64,000 nt of DNA from Nocardia aurantia. Its GTDB lineage: Bacteria > Actinomycetota > Actinomycetes > Mycobacteriales > Mycobacteriaceae. The stretch is taken from NCBI RefSeq assembly GCF_009604425.1, contig NZ_WEGI01000010.1:62001-126000 (forward strand), in the 5' to 3' direction. The position numbers and the translations under genes were made by a program. Shown piece after piece: positions 53,559 through 61,040 of the stretch. How positions within the stretch are numbered: the first letter of the stretch is position 1; the number at the start of each line of letters is the position of its first letter. The notes below the pieces were generated by a model. It made no database searches. It worked only from the letters and a program-made list of their open reading frames with translations, and was not told the DNA's origin.

Positions 53559-54008
53559 ATGAACGCCATCGCCGACCGCCACATCGCCCCCGCCGGTTTC
53601 GATCCGATCTTCAACCGGCTCGCCAACTGGCTGCCCCGCCTCGGCATCAGCGTCGCGGGCTCGCGGCTGCTGGCCGTCCGCGGGCGCAAGTCCGGGGAGT
53701 GGCGGACCACGATGGTGAACCTGCTGGTCGACGCCGAGGGCGACCGCTACCTGGTGGCGCCTCGCGGCAATACACAGTGGGTGCGCAACCTCCGCGCGAG
53801 CGGATCGGGCGAGTTGCGCCTGGGCCGCTCGACCGAGCCCTTCACCGCCGTCGAGGTCGCCGACGCGGACAAGGTGCCGGTGCTGCGGCTGTACCTGAAG
53901 AAATGGGGCTGGGAGGTGGGCCGCTTCTTCGAGGGGATCACCAAGGACGCCACGGACGCGGAGCTGGCGGGTATCGCACCCGGCTTCCCGGTGTTCCGGA
54001 TCGCCTGA
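53559..54008 (+). CDS. Deazaflavin (F420)-dependent nitroreductase-family protein
   Basis: A 149-residue protein of the Ddn/DUF385 family: IFNRLANWLPRLGI, LLAVRGRKSGEWRTTMVNLLVDAEGDRYLVAPRGNTQWVRNLRASG and LRLYLKKWGWEVGRFF. The RxxGRKSGxxRTTxVN block is the F420-contact region. GTGAGGAG lies upstream of the ATG at 53559. Such proteins use F420H2 to reduce quinones or other substrates and occur in F420-making actinobacteria. It follows a TetR gene and a palindrome and may be its target. Confidence 0.9.
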   Translation: MNAIADRHIAPAGFDPIFNRLANWLPRLGISVAGSRLLAVRGRKSGEWRTTMVNLLVDAEGDRYLVAPRGNTQWVRNLRASGSGELRLGRSTEPFTAVEVADADKVPVLRLYLKKWGWEVGRFFEGITKDATDAELAGIAPGFPVFRIA

Positions 54009-54060
54009 ACCGCGGCCGGCGGCGTTGCCGTCGTGACCGGCCGGCTGCGAGGCTGTGCGG

Positions 54061-54549
54061 ATGACCGGACACGAGCGGGATCATCGGATCCGTACGGCCG
54101 ACGCCTCCGACGCGGCTCTCGTCGCCACCCTGCTGGATGATTTCAATCGCGAATTCGACTCGCCCACACCGGGAGTCGAGTCCCTCGCGGCTCGCCTGCG
54201 CCGCACCCTTGCCGGGGGTGACCTGGTCGCCCTGCTGAGCGGCGACCCGGCGACCGGCGTCGCGGTCGTCTCCTTCCGCCCCGCGGTGTGGACCGACGGG
54301 CCGGTGGCGCTGCTGGAGGAGCTGTACGTCCGCCCCGCCCTGCGCAACCGCCGGATCGGCCACGCCCTCCTGGTGGCCACCTGCGAACTGGCCCGCGCCC
54401 GCGGCGCCGAGGAACTCCAGATCAACGTCGACGGCGAGGACGCCGACACCCGCCGTTTCTACGAGGCCCACGGCTTCCGGAACATCGAACCCGATGCCGC
54501 CGAACCGATGTACTTCTACTACCGGGAACTCACCGGCCCGCACGCGTGA
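54061..54549 (+). CDS. GNAT-family N-acetyltransferase
   Basis: A 162-residue GNAT protein. The acetyl-CoA pyrophosphate loop is LYVRPALRNRRIGHALLVATCELARARG (about 90-117), with INVDGEDADTRRFYEAHGFRN after it. The substrate is unknown. ATG at 54061 or the GTG at 54055 could be the start. It ends 15 bases before a convergent YnfA-type gene. Confidence 0.88.
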   Translation: MTGHERDHRIRTADASDAALVATLLDDFNREFDSPTPGVESLAARLRRTLAGGDLVALLSGDPATGVAVVSFRPAVWTDGPVALLEELYVRPALRNRRIGHALLVATCELARARGAEELQINVDGEDADTRRFYEAHGFRNIEPDAAEPMYFYYRELTGPHA

Positions 54550-54564
54550 GCACGGCGCGTCCGA

Positions 54565-54897
54565 TCACCCGCGCGGGGCGTACATGATCACCGCCACGCC
54601 GGCCAGGCAGAGGGCCGCGCCGATCAGGTCGAAGCGGTCCGGGCGGAATTTGTCCGCGACCATGCCCCAGACCAGCGATCCGGCCACGAAGATGCCGCCG
54701 TACGCGGCGAGGATCCGCCCGAAATGGGCATCGGGCTGGAAGGTCGCCACGAACCCGTAGGCGCCGAGCGCGACAATCCCGGCCGCGATCCACAGCACGC
54801 CGCGATGCTCGCGCCAGCCCTGCCACACCAGCCACGCACCGCCGATCTCGGCCAGCGCCGCGAGCGCGAACAGCAACAGCGAGCGGAGGACGGTCAT
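54565..54897 (-). CDS. YnfA-family (UPF0060) small membrane protein
   Basis: A 110-residue protein with four membrane helices. It has the family blocks [21 protein letters not shown] (about 13-33), [33 protein letters not shown] and [23 protein letters not shown]. The family resembles small multidrug resistance transporters, but its transport role is not settled. It is convergent with the GNAT gene. Confidence 0.93.
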   Translation of the reverse strand: MTVLRSLLLFALAALAEIGGAWLVWQGWREHRGVLWIAAGIVALGAYGFVATFQPDAHFGRILAAYGGIFVAGSLVWGMVADKFRPDRFDLIGAALCLAGVAVIMYAPRG

Positions 54898-54973
54898 GCC
54901 GCAGCAGGGTAGCGGACCTGTCGCGGCGCCCGCTCGGCTTGCGGGGTGTTACGCCGAGGGAAACAATGTATCC

Positions 54974-56392
54974 GTGGACGCGACGGCCTGGGATGCGATC
55001 GTGGTGGGGGCCGGCCCCGCCGGAATCGCGTGCGCGGTCACGGCCGGTGCGGCGGGCGGGCGCGTGCTGCTGCTCGAAGCGGCGGACGAGATCGGCGGCG
55101 CGCTACCGTATTCCGGCGGTCACCTGTCGGCGGGCGGGTTCTCGCTGCAACGGGCGCGCGGTATCGAGGACGATCCGGAGCTGCACTTCGCGGACATCGT
55201 GCGGATCAGCGGCGGCACCGGCCGCGCCGACCTCACCCGGCTGTCACTGGCCGAGCAACCGGCCGTGCTGGAATGGTTGCTGGCAGAAGGTTTCTCGCCG
55301 GATCCGAATACCCCCCGGATCGTGTACGGGCACGAGCCGTACACGATCCCGCGCACCGTGCACGCGGAGGCGACGCCGGGCGGCCCGGCCGTGCTCGCCG
55401 CGCTGCGGCGGTCGCTGGACCCACAGGTCGCGAACGGACGGGTGACGGTGCGCTGCGCCACCGCCGTCACGGACCTGATCGTCAACGACCGCACGGTGAT
55501 CGGGGTCCGCACCGCCGAATCGTCCCATCGCGCACCGGCGGTGGTCCTGGCGACCGGCGGATTCGGTTTCGCGCCGGAGCTTTTCGCCGAACTGGAAGGC
55601 GCGCCGCTGACCACCTCCGCCGCCCCGACCTCGACCGGCGAGGGGCTGCTGCTGGCCCGCCGGGCCGGCGCCGGATTGCAAGGTCTCGGCCGGTACCTGC
55701 CCACTTTCGGCGGGCTGCCCCCGGCGGGCGACGACCCCCGGGTGGACTGGACCCATCGCCCGCACCTGGTCGCCCCGGAACGGCCACCGTGGGAGATCTA
55801 CGTCGACAGCGCCGGTCGCCGCTGGATCGCCGAGGACGAACCGAGCATCGACCGCAAGGAACGCGCGCTCACCGGCATCGCGGACATGACCTTCTGGATG
55901 GTGTTCGATGCCCGCGCGCTGCGCGAATCGCATCCGATGGTGCACGGCTGGACTCCCGCGGAACTGCACGCCGCCTGCGGTCGGCGGCGCGGCCTGCACC
56001 GCGCCGCCGATCTCGTGGACCTGGCGCGCCGCGCCGGAATCTCACCGACCGGCCTGACCGAGGAGGTGGCCGCCTACAACGCGGGTGTCGCCGCCGGTCA
56101 CGACCCCGCGTTCGGCCGCCGGCAGCTGCCGGCCCCGATCGCCGAGCCCCCGTTCTACGCGATCGAGAATCACCCCGTCACCCTGATCACCTTCGCGGGA
56201 GTCGATGTGGACGAACAGCTTCGGGTCCGCCGCGCCGACGGTTCGGTGATCCCGGGCCTGTACGCGATCGGTGAGGTCATCGGCTCGGCCGCCGTCAACG
56301 GCAACGCGTTCTGCTCCGGCATGTGCCTCACCCCGGCCCTGGCCTTCGGCCGGATCGTCGGCCGCGCGGTGACCGGCGGACCGGGGGAGTGA
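54974..56392 (+). CDS. FAD-dependent oxidoreductase (flavoprotein / 3-ketosteroid dehydrogenase-like)
   Basis: A GTG at 54974 gives 472 residues. The N-terminal dinucleotide motif is AIVVGAGPAGIACAVTAGAAGGRVLLLEA, with IGGALPYSGGHLSAGGFSL after it. The C-terminal block has IGEVIGSAAVNGNAFCSGMCLTPALAFGRIVGR, the family's FAD-binding end. This fits fumarate reductase flavoproteins and delta-dehydrogenases of steroids. No steroid catabolism genes are near, so the substrate is open. An ATG at 54896 opens the same frame; the GTG fits the Rossmann start better. It ends just before the long repeat region. Confidence 0.85.
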   Translation: MDATAWDAIVVGAGPAGIACAVTAGAAGGRVLLLEAADEIGGALPYSGGHLSAGGFSLQRARGIEDDPELHFADIVRISGGTGRADLTRLSLAEQPAVLEWLLAEGFSPDPNTPRIVYGHEPYTIPRTVHAEATPGGPAVLAALRRSLDPQVANGRVTVRCATAVTDLIVNDRTVIGVRTAESSHRAPAVVLATGGFGFAPELFAELEGAPLTTSAAPTSTGEGLLLARRAGAGLQGLGRYLPTFGGLPPAGDDPRVDWTHRPHLVAPERPPWEIYVDSAGRRWIAEDEPSIDRKERALTGIADMTFWMVFDARALRESHPMVHGWTPAELHAACGRRRGLHRAADLVDLARRAGISPTGLTEEVAAYNAGVAAGHDPAFGRRQLPAPIAEPPFYAIENHPVTLITFAGVDVDEQLRVRRADGSVIPGLYAIGEVIGSAAVNGNAFCSGMCLTPALAFGRIVGRAVTGGPGE

Positions 56393-56660
56393 TCGACCGC
56401 GGCCGATTCCGCTGAGTTGCCGGGCGGCCGTGCGGCGCTGAGAGCTCGGAGCACAGCGCCGTCGCGGCGGGAGCACCGCGCGGAAGGCTGATTGCTTTGC
56501 CACAGAAGGGGATTGCGGACACTGCTGGGCGGTAGTGCGGCGCTGAGCGCTGGAGTGCTGCGCGGGCGGTCGTGCGGCGCTGCGGTTCGGAAGTAAGACG
56601 CTGTGGGCTGTGATGCTGCGCTCCGGGCCCGGCGATATTGCGCGCGGGGCGGGAGCCTGC

Positions 56661-56970
56661 GCTGCGGGCGCGGAGATGTTGCGCTGTAGGGTGACGCTGC
56701 GTTGCGGGGCGCGGAGATGTTGCGCTGTAGGGCGCCGCTGCGTTGCGGGGCGCGGAGATGTTGCGCTGTAGGGTGACGCTGCGTTGCGGGGCGCGGAGAT
56801 GTTGCGCTGTAGGGCGCCGCTGCGTTGCGGGGCGCGGAGATGTTGCGCTGTAGGGCGCCGCTGCGTTGCGGGGCGCGGAGATGTTGCGCTGTAGGGCGCC
56901 GCTGTGCTGCGGGGCGCGGAGATGTTGCGCTGTAAGGCGCCGCTGCACTCCGGGGCGCGGAGATGTTGCG
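56661..56970. repeat. 41-bp tandem repeat array, about seven and a half copies
   Basis: Units start at 56661 (40 bp), 56701, 56742, 56783, 56824, 56865, 56906 and a partial at 56947, with exact 41-base spacing. The core GGGGCGCGGAGATGTTGCGC is nearly invariant; the tail alternates GGGTGACGCT and GGGCGCCGCT. Degraded GCGGCGCTG-rich sequence extends back to about 56410. The whole gap from 56393 to 57169 holds no gene that I support. There are no spacers, so it is not a CRISPR. Confidence 0.95.
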
Positions 56971-57169
56971 GGGCGGGGCGCTGCGCTGCGGGGGAGGAAC
57001 TGGAGTGTTGGAGGCCGGGGGTCCGATTGCTGCGCGGCCGGCGGGGACGGCTGCTCTATAGTGCGAATTCGTGGCCGCCGCCGGTTACGGCGGGCGCCGG
57101 AACCGGGTGGTCGCGATCTCGGTGCGGCGTGCCCGAGGATGAGCTGACCATCGGTGAAAGGGCTTGCGC

Positions 57170-58201
57170 GTGACGCACATTCGGGTGGGTGTGATCGGAT
57201 ACGGTCTGGCCGGCGCGGTGTTCCACGCCCCGCTGATCGCCGCCGAACCGCGGATGCGGGTGGCCGCGGTGGTGACCTCCTCGGCCGAGCGCGCGGCCGC
57301 GGCGCGGCGCGAACATCCGGACGTGTGGGTCGCGGCGTCGGCGGAGGAGTTGCTCGCCGATCCGGGCCGGATCGATCTGGTAGTGGTCGCCACCCCCAAC
57401 ACGACGCACGCGCCGATCGCCCGGCAGGCGATCGAGGCCGGCCTGCCGGTGGTGGTGGACAAGCCGTTCACGGTCACCACCGCCGAGGCGCGTGCGCTGA
57501 TCGCTGCCGCCGACGCGGCGGGCGTCGCCCTGTCGGTGTTCCAGAATCGCCGCTGGGACAGCGACTTCCGTACCGTGCGCCGGCTGGTCGAGGACGGTCG
57601 CCTGGGCGAGGTGCGGCGGTTCGAATCCCGGATGGAGCGCTGGCGGCCGGTGGTGAAGGGCGGGTGGCGCGAGGTGGGTGGCGCCGCCGAGGGCGCGGGT
57701 TACCTCTACGATCTCGGCAGTCATCTGGTGGATCAGGCGCTCACGCTGTTCGGGCCGGTCACCGACGTCTACTGCGAACTCGACCGCCGGCGGCCCGGTG
57801 TGGCGGCCGACGACGACGCCTTCCTCGCGCTCACCCACGCCGGCGGGGTCCGATCCCAGCTGTGGATGAGTGCTGTTGCCGGACAAGCCGGTCCGCGATT
57901 CCGGGTGCTGGGGTCCGAGAACGCCTATGTCGTCGAAGGTCTCGATCCGCAGGAGGCCGACCTGCGGGCGGGACGCCGCCCCGGGGACGGAAAGCCTTGG
58001 GGCACAGTCGAATCCGCACAGTGGGGACGGCTCGGTACCGAGGATCACGTCGAGCCGCTCCGCACCGAACCCGGTGACTATCCCGCCTTCTATCGGGCGA
58101 TGGCGGACGCGCTGTGTGACGGCGCTCCCGTCCCGGTCGATCCCCGGGACGCGCTCGAGACCCTGACGGTGCTGGAGACGGCGCGCGAGCGAGCCCGGTG
58201 A
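57170..58201 (+). CDS. Gfo/Idh/MocA-family oxidoreductase
   Basis: A GTG at 57170 with GAAAGGG eight bases upstream gives 343 residues. The N-terminal Rossmann domain has VGVIGYGLAGAVFHAPLIAAEP and VVVATPNTTHAPIARQAIEAGLPVVVDKPFTVT (the catalytic-lysine region EKP-like, here DKP). The second domain has AAEGAGYLYDLGSHLVDQALTLFG. It likely oxidises a sugar or inositol derivative with NAD(P). It stops three bases before a convergent small gene. Confidence 0.92.
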   Translation: MTHIRVGVIGYGLAGAVFHAPLIAAEPRMRVAAVVTSSAERAAAARREHPDVWVAASAEELLADPGRIDLVVVATPNTTHAPIARQAIEAGLPVVVDKPFTVTTAEARALIAAADAAGVALSVFQNRRWDSDFRTVRRLVEDGRLGEVRRFESRMERWRPVVKGGWREVGGAAEGAGYLYDLGSHLVDQALTLFGPVTDVYCELDRRRPGVAADDDAFLALTHAGGVRSQLWMSAVAGQAGPRFRVLGSENAYVVEGLDPQEADLRAGRRPGDGKPWGTVESAQWGRLGTEDHVEPLRTEPGDYPAFYRAMADALCDGAPVPVDPRDALETLTVLETARERAR

Positions 58202-58204
58202 GGA

Positions 58205-58528
58205 TCACCCGCAGCAGAACGGATTGTCGCAGGGGTCGCCGATCTCGCTGCCGTAGGCGACGAAGGTCCGGATCGGCCCGAGAATCCGGCCGACCGTGAC
58301 GATGTCGAGAACCCCGGCGGAGCGGGCGGCGGGCTCACCCCATTCCGGCGGCGCGTCATCGATGTCGAAGGCCCGCTCGCCGTCGATGAACAGCGTCCAG
58401 AGCGGGTGATCGGGAAAGCAGTTGATCCGCAGCACCCACCAGTGGCCGTCGACCAGCGCGACGCTCGGGAAGTTCGGATCCCGGGTCCGCTGCCACCGGG
58501 GACGCGCGCGCAGCGCCGGGTGCGACAT
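58205..58528 (-). CDS. Hypothetical protein, 107 aa
   Basis: A soluble 107-residue protein with a Trp- and Pro-rich middle (ALVDGHWWVLRINCFPDHPLWTLFIDG) and a Cys-containing end (IGDPCDNPFCCG). The sequence looks protein-like rather than a GC shadow, but I do not recognise a family. It is convergent with the Gfo/Idh gene (three-base gap) and 31 bases downstream of a TetR gene on the same strand. Confidence 0.65.
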   Translation of the reverse strand: MSHPALRARPRWQRTRDPNFPSVALVDGHWWVLRINCFPDHPLWTLFIDGERAFDIDDAPPEWGEPAARSAGVLDIVTVGRILGPIRTFVAYGSEIGDPCDNPFCCG

Positions 58529-58559
58529 CCTGCCAGTGTGCCGCGCCGGCGGCGCGATG

Positions 58560-59213
58560 TCAGTCCGCGGCGGTGTGCGTCACGCCGGTCAGGACCACCC
58601 GCGTGCGGTCGCGGAGGGTGCGGTGCAACCACGTCCGGGGGCGGTCGCTCGCGCCCCAGCGGATGATCGCCTCCATCGTCACGGCGGTGAGCATCGCGGC
58701 CGTTTCCTCCGCGTCGATCGCGGCGGCCAGATCGCCGGTCCCTTTGCCGTAGTCGACCAGGGCCCGGAAGGCGGCGCCGAGCCGGGGCCCGGCCAGAGTG
58801 ACGTCGCCGCTTCGGGATTCGTAGCCGAGCAGGCCCGCCTTGACCGCGGCGGCCCGGGGACCGCGGGCGATCCGGTCGGCCGTGGCGGCCATGACCTGTT
58901 CGGTCAGTGTGTGCAGCGGGACGCCCTCGCGGATCCCGGCCTCGATGCGGTCGAGCATGGCGTGGGCCGTCGCACCGGCCATCTCCCGGAGGATGTCCTC
59001 CTTGCCCGCGAAATGGAAGTAGAAGGTGCCCTTGCTGACTCCCGCGGCGCGCGCGATGTCCGCCGCCGAACTGGCCTCGTACGCCTGATCGAAATCTCCC
59101 TCGGCCCACAGCCGCAGGGCGGCGCGGACGAGGGCCTGCCGGGTCTCCCGCGAGCGGGTGTTGCCCAGCGTGGCGCGCTGGCGCGGCTGGGCGGCAGGTC
59201 GGGCGGGCGGCAC
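58560..59213 (-). CDS. TetR/AcrR-family transcriptional regulator
   Basis: A 217-residue regulator. The helix-turn-helix runs TRQALVRAALRLWAEGDFDQAYEASSAADIARAAGVSKGTFYFHFAGKEDIL (about 24-75). The ligand domain follows. It is divergent from the SDR gene, and the perfect dyad at 59312 lies between them. The ATG at 59213 may have an upstream alternative, as the first 20 residues are low complexity. The inducer is unknown. Confidence 0.9.
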   Translation of the reverse strand: MPPARPAAQPRQRATLGNTRSRETRQALVRAALRLWAEGDFDQAYEASSAADIARAAGVSKGTFYFHFAGKEDILREMAGATAHAMLDRIEAGIREGVPLHTLTEQVMAATADRIARGPRAAAVKAGLLGYESRSGDVTLAGPRLGAAFRALVDYGKGTGDLAAAIDAEETAAMLTAVTMEAIIRWGASDRPRTWLHRTLRDRTRVVLTGVTHTAAD

Positions 59214-59304
59214 CAGCGCAATGATACGCAGTCCCGCGCGGCCGGCGGCGCCACCGGCCGCGGGCGAATCGGTCCGAAGTCTTCCGGGGGAGCGGCGCCG
59301 TCGC

Positions 59305-59334
59305 TACAGTAGTTTTTGAACTCAGTTCAAAAAC
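59305..59334 (+). promoter_or_regulatory. SDR promoter -10 and TetR operator
   Basis: TACAGT (59305-59310) looks like a -10 element. It is followed by the dyad GTTTTTGAAC (59312-59321), TCA, GTTCAAAAAC (59325-59334), perfect 10-bp arms around 3 bases. The core TTGAAC-N3-GTTCAA is typical of TetR operators. It lies in the divergent gap between the TetR gene (58560) and the SDR gene (59355). Confidence 0.8.
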
Positions 59335-59354
59335 ATGGGAAAGGTCGGTGCGCC

Positions 59355-60215
59355 GTGGAGCGACAACAGGAACTGGATCTGGCCGGGAAGGTCGTGCTCG
59401 TCACCGGGGCGAGCCGGGGTATCGGCCGCCAGGCCGCCCTCGACTTCGCGCGCCGGGGTGCGCGGCTGGTGCTGGCCGCGCGTACCACCGAAACCGGGGG
59501 CACCCTCCCCGGCACCGTGCACGAAACCCTTACGCAGATCGAGGAATTGGGCGCCGAGGGAATCGCGGTGCCGACCGATCTGGCCGACGAGGCGGCCCTG
59601 GGTGGGCTGGTGGCGGCCGCGGTCGACCGGTTCGGTGGGGTGGACATCCTGGTCAACAACGCCGCGGCCACCGCCGGCGAGTTCTGGTCGACCCCGTTCC
59701 TGGAGCTGTCGCGCGCGGACTGGCTCTACCAGTTCGATGTGAACGTGCACGCGCCGTTCACGCTCATGCAGTTGGTGACCCCGATCATGCGGGCCCGCGG
59801 TGGTGGCCGCATCCTCAACGTCACCACCGGCAGCGGCGAGGTGTTCCGGCTGCCGGAGGAGCCGCCGAAACTCGAGAAGGTCGGCGACTTCAGCCTCGCC
59901 GTGCCGGGTTACTACGCCAGCAAGCGGGCCCTGGACCGGCTCGGCAACGTCCTGGCTCCCGAACTCGCGCAATGGAACATCGCCGTCATCGGCCTGATGC
60001 CGGGCCTGGTGGCCACCGAGATCGTCGAGTGGCGCGCCCGCGAATCGGGTCTCGACACCAGTGTGGCGGTACCGATGTCGGTTCCCGCCCGGGTGCTGAC
60101 GTACTTCGCCGCGTGCGCGAATCCGATGGAATACTCCGGCCGGTTGTTCTGGGCGCAGCGCGAACTCGAGGATCTGGCGCTCGAGCCGGACGACGCGCCG
60201 ACCGTCTCCGCCTGA
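59355..60215 (+). CDS. Short-chain dehydrogenase/reductase
   Basis: A GTG at 59355 gives 286 residues. The NAD(P) motif is VLVTGASRGIGRQAALDFARRGARLVLAART (about 14-44). NNAAATAGEF follows, and the catalytic residues appear as NVTTGSGEV (Ser region) and YYASKRALDRL (Tyr-x3-Lys). The late part has GLMPGLVATEIVEWRARESG. It is divergent from the TetR gene with the strong dyad between them and 67 bases before a hydrolase, so TetR probably represses the SDR and perhaps the hydrolase. The substrate is unknown. Confidence 0.92.
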   Translation: MERQQELDLAGKVVLVTGASRGIGRQAALDFARRGARLVLAARTTETGGTLPGTVHETLTQIEELGAEGIAVPTDLADEAALGGLVAAAVDRFGGVDILVNNAAATAGEFWSTPFLELSRADWLYQFDVNVHAPFTLMQLVTPIMRARGGGRILNVTTGSGEVFRLPEEPPKLEKVGDFSLAVPGYYASKRALDRLGNVLAPELAQWNIAVIGLMPGLVATEIVEWRARESGLDTSVAVPMSVPARVLTYFAACANPMEYSGRLFWAQRELEDLALEPDDAPTVSA

Positions 60216-60282
60216 TCCGGGACCGGCGATGCGAGGGACCGGCGGGCGGTATGGTTCGGATCCGGTGGACGAGGAGGTGGCC

Positions 60283-61032
60283 GTGGCCGATTGGGGCGAA
60301 CTCGAATCCGGCGACATGGCATCGGTTTTCGTCGGCAGCGGCGACATCGCACTGCACGTGCTGGACAACCACCGGGAATCGGCCCGGCCGCCGGTCCTCG
60401 TGATTCCCGGAATGGGTGAACACGCAACGGAATACGGCTGGTTGTCGGGACGGCTGCGCGGCCGCCGGGTTGTCGTCGTGGATGTGCGCGGCCGGGGCCG
60501 CAGCGACGCGCCGGCCACCGGATACGCGTGGGCGGACCACATCGGCGATCTCCGCGCGGTGGCCGACACGCTCGGGCTGCGCCGGCCGGTCCTGGTGGCG
60601 TTCTCCCGCGGTTCGTCCTATGCCCTCGGTTACGCGCTGGAACGCCCGGACGCCGTGGCGGGCCTGGTCGTCGGCGACTATCAGGCCCGCCACGTCGGTT
60701 TGCCCGAATCGGTCGTGGAACACCAACTGCGCATGCGGATCCGGGGCCGGACGGTCGCCGACCGCATGCCGGAGCACGTGGTCCGGGCGGTCGCGGCCGA
60801 GAGCGTGGAGGTGCCGCTGTGGGATCGGCTGACCGAACTCCGTTGTCCCGTCCTGGTTCTGCGCGGTGACCGGCCGAGCACGATCGTGACCGACGACCTC
60901 GCGGACCGCTGGCGGGCCGCCCTGCCGTCGGTCGAGATCGCGACCGTCACCGGCGCCGGGCACGACCTGTGGAGCCGCGACCGCACCGGATATCTCGCCC
61001 ACCTGGTGCCGTTTCTGAACCGGATCGGCTGA
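60283..61032 (+). CDS. Alpha/beta-hydrolase
   Basis: A GTG at 60283 with AGGAGG five bases upstream gives 249 residues. The oxyanion region is LVIPGMGEHATEYGWLSGRL; the nucleophile elbow is AFSRGSS (Ser in an S-x-x-G type elbow); the catalytic histidine is in GAGHDLWSRD. It lies after the SDR and may act in the same degradation step under TetR control. It ends 8 bases before the convergent kinase gene. Confidence 0.88.
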   Translation: MADWGELESGDMASVFVGSGDIALHVLDNHRESARPPVLVIPGMGEHATEYGWLSGRLRGRRVVVVDVRGRGRSDAPATGYAWADHIGDLRAVADTLGLRRPVLVAFSRGSSYALGYALERPDAVAGLVVGDYQARHVGLPESVVEHQLRMRIRGRTVADRMPEHVVRAVAAESVEVPLWDRLTELRCPVLVLRGDRPSTIVTDDLADRWRAALPSVEIATVTGAGHDLWSRDRTGYLAHLVPFLNRIG

Positions 61033-61040
61033 GCCGCAAC

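Noticed and set aside
56328-56948. A 206-residue reverse frame through the 41-bp repeat
   Set aside because: It is produced by the repeat (NISAPRNAAAPYSATSPRP-type units), has no ribosome binding site or homology, and 41 is not a multiple of three, so the frame drifts with copy number.
56661-56970. CRISPR array
   Set aside because: The 41-bp units, like those at 30546 and 32835, are directly contiguous without unique spacers, and no cas gene is present.
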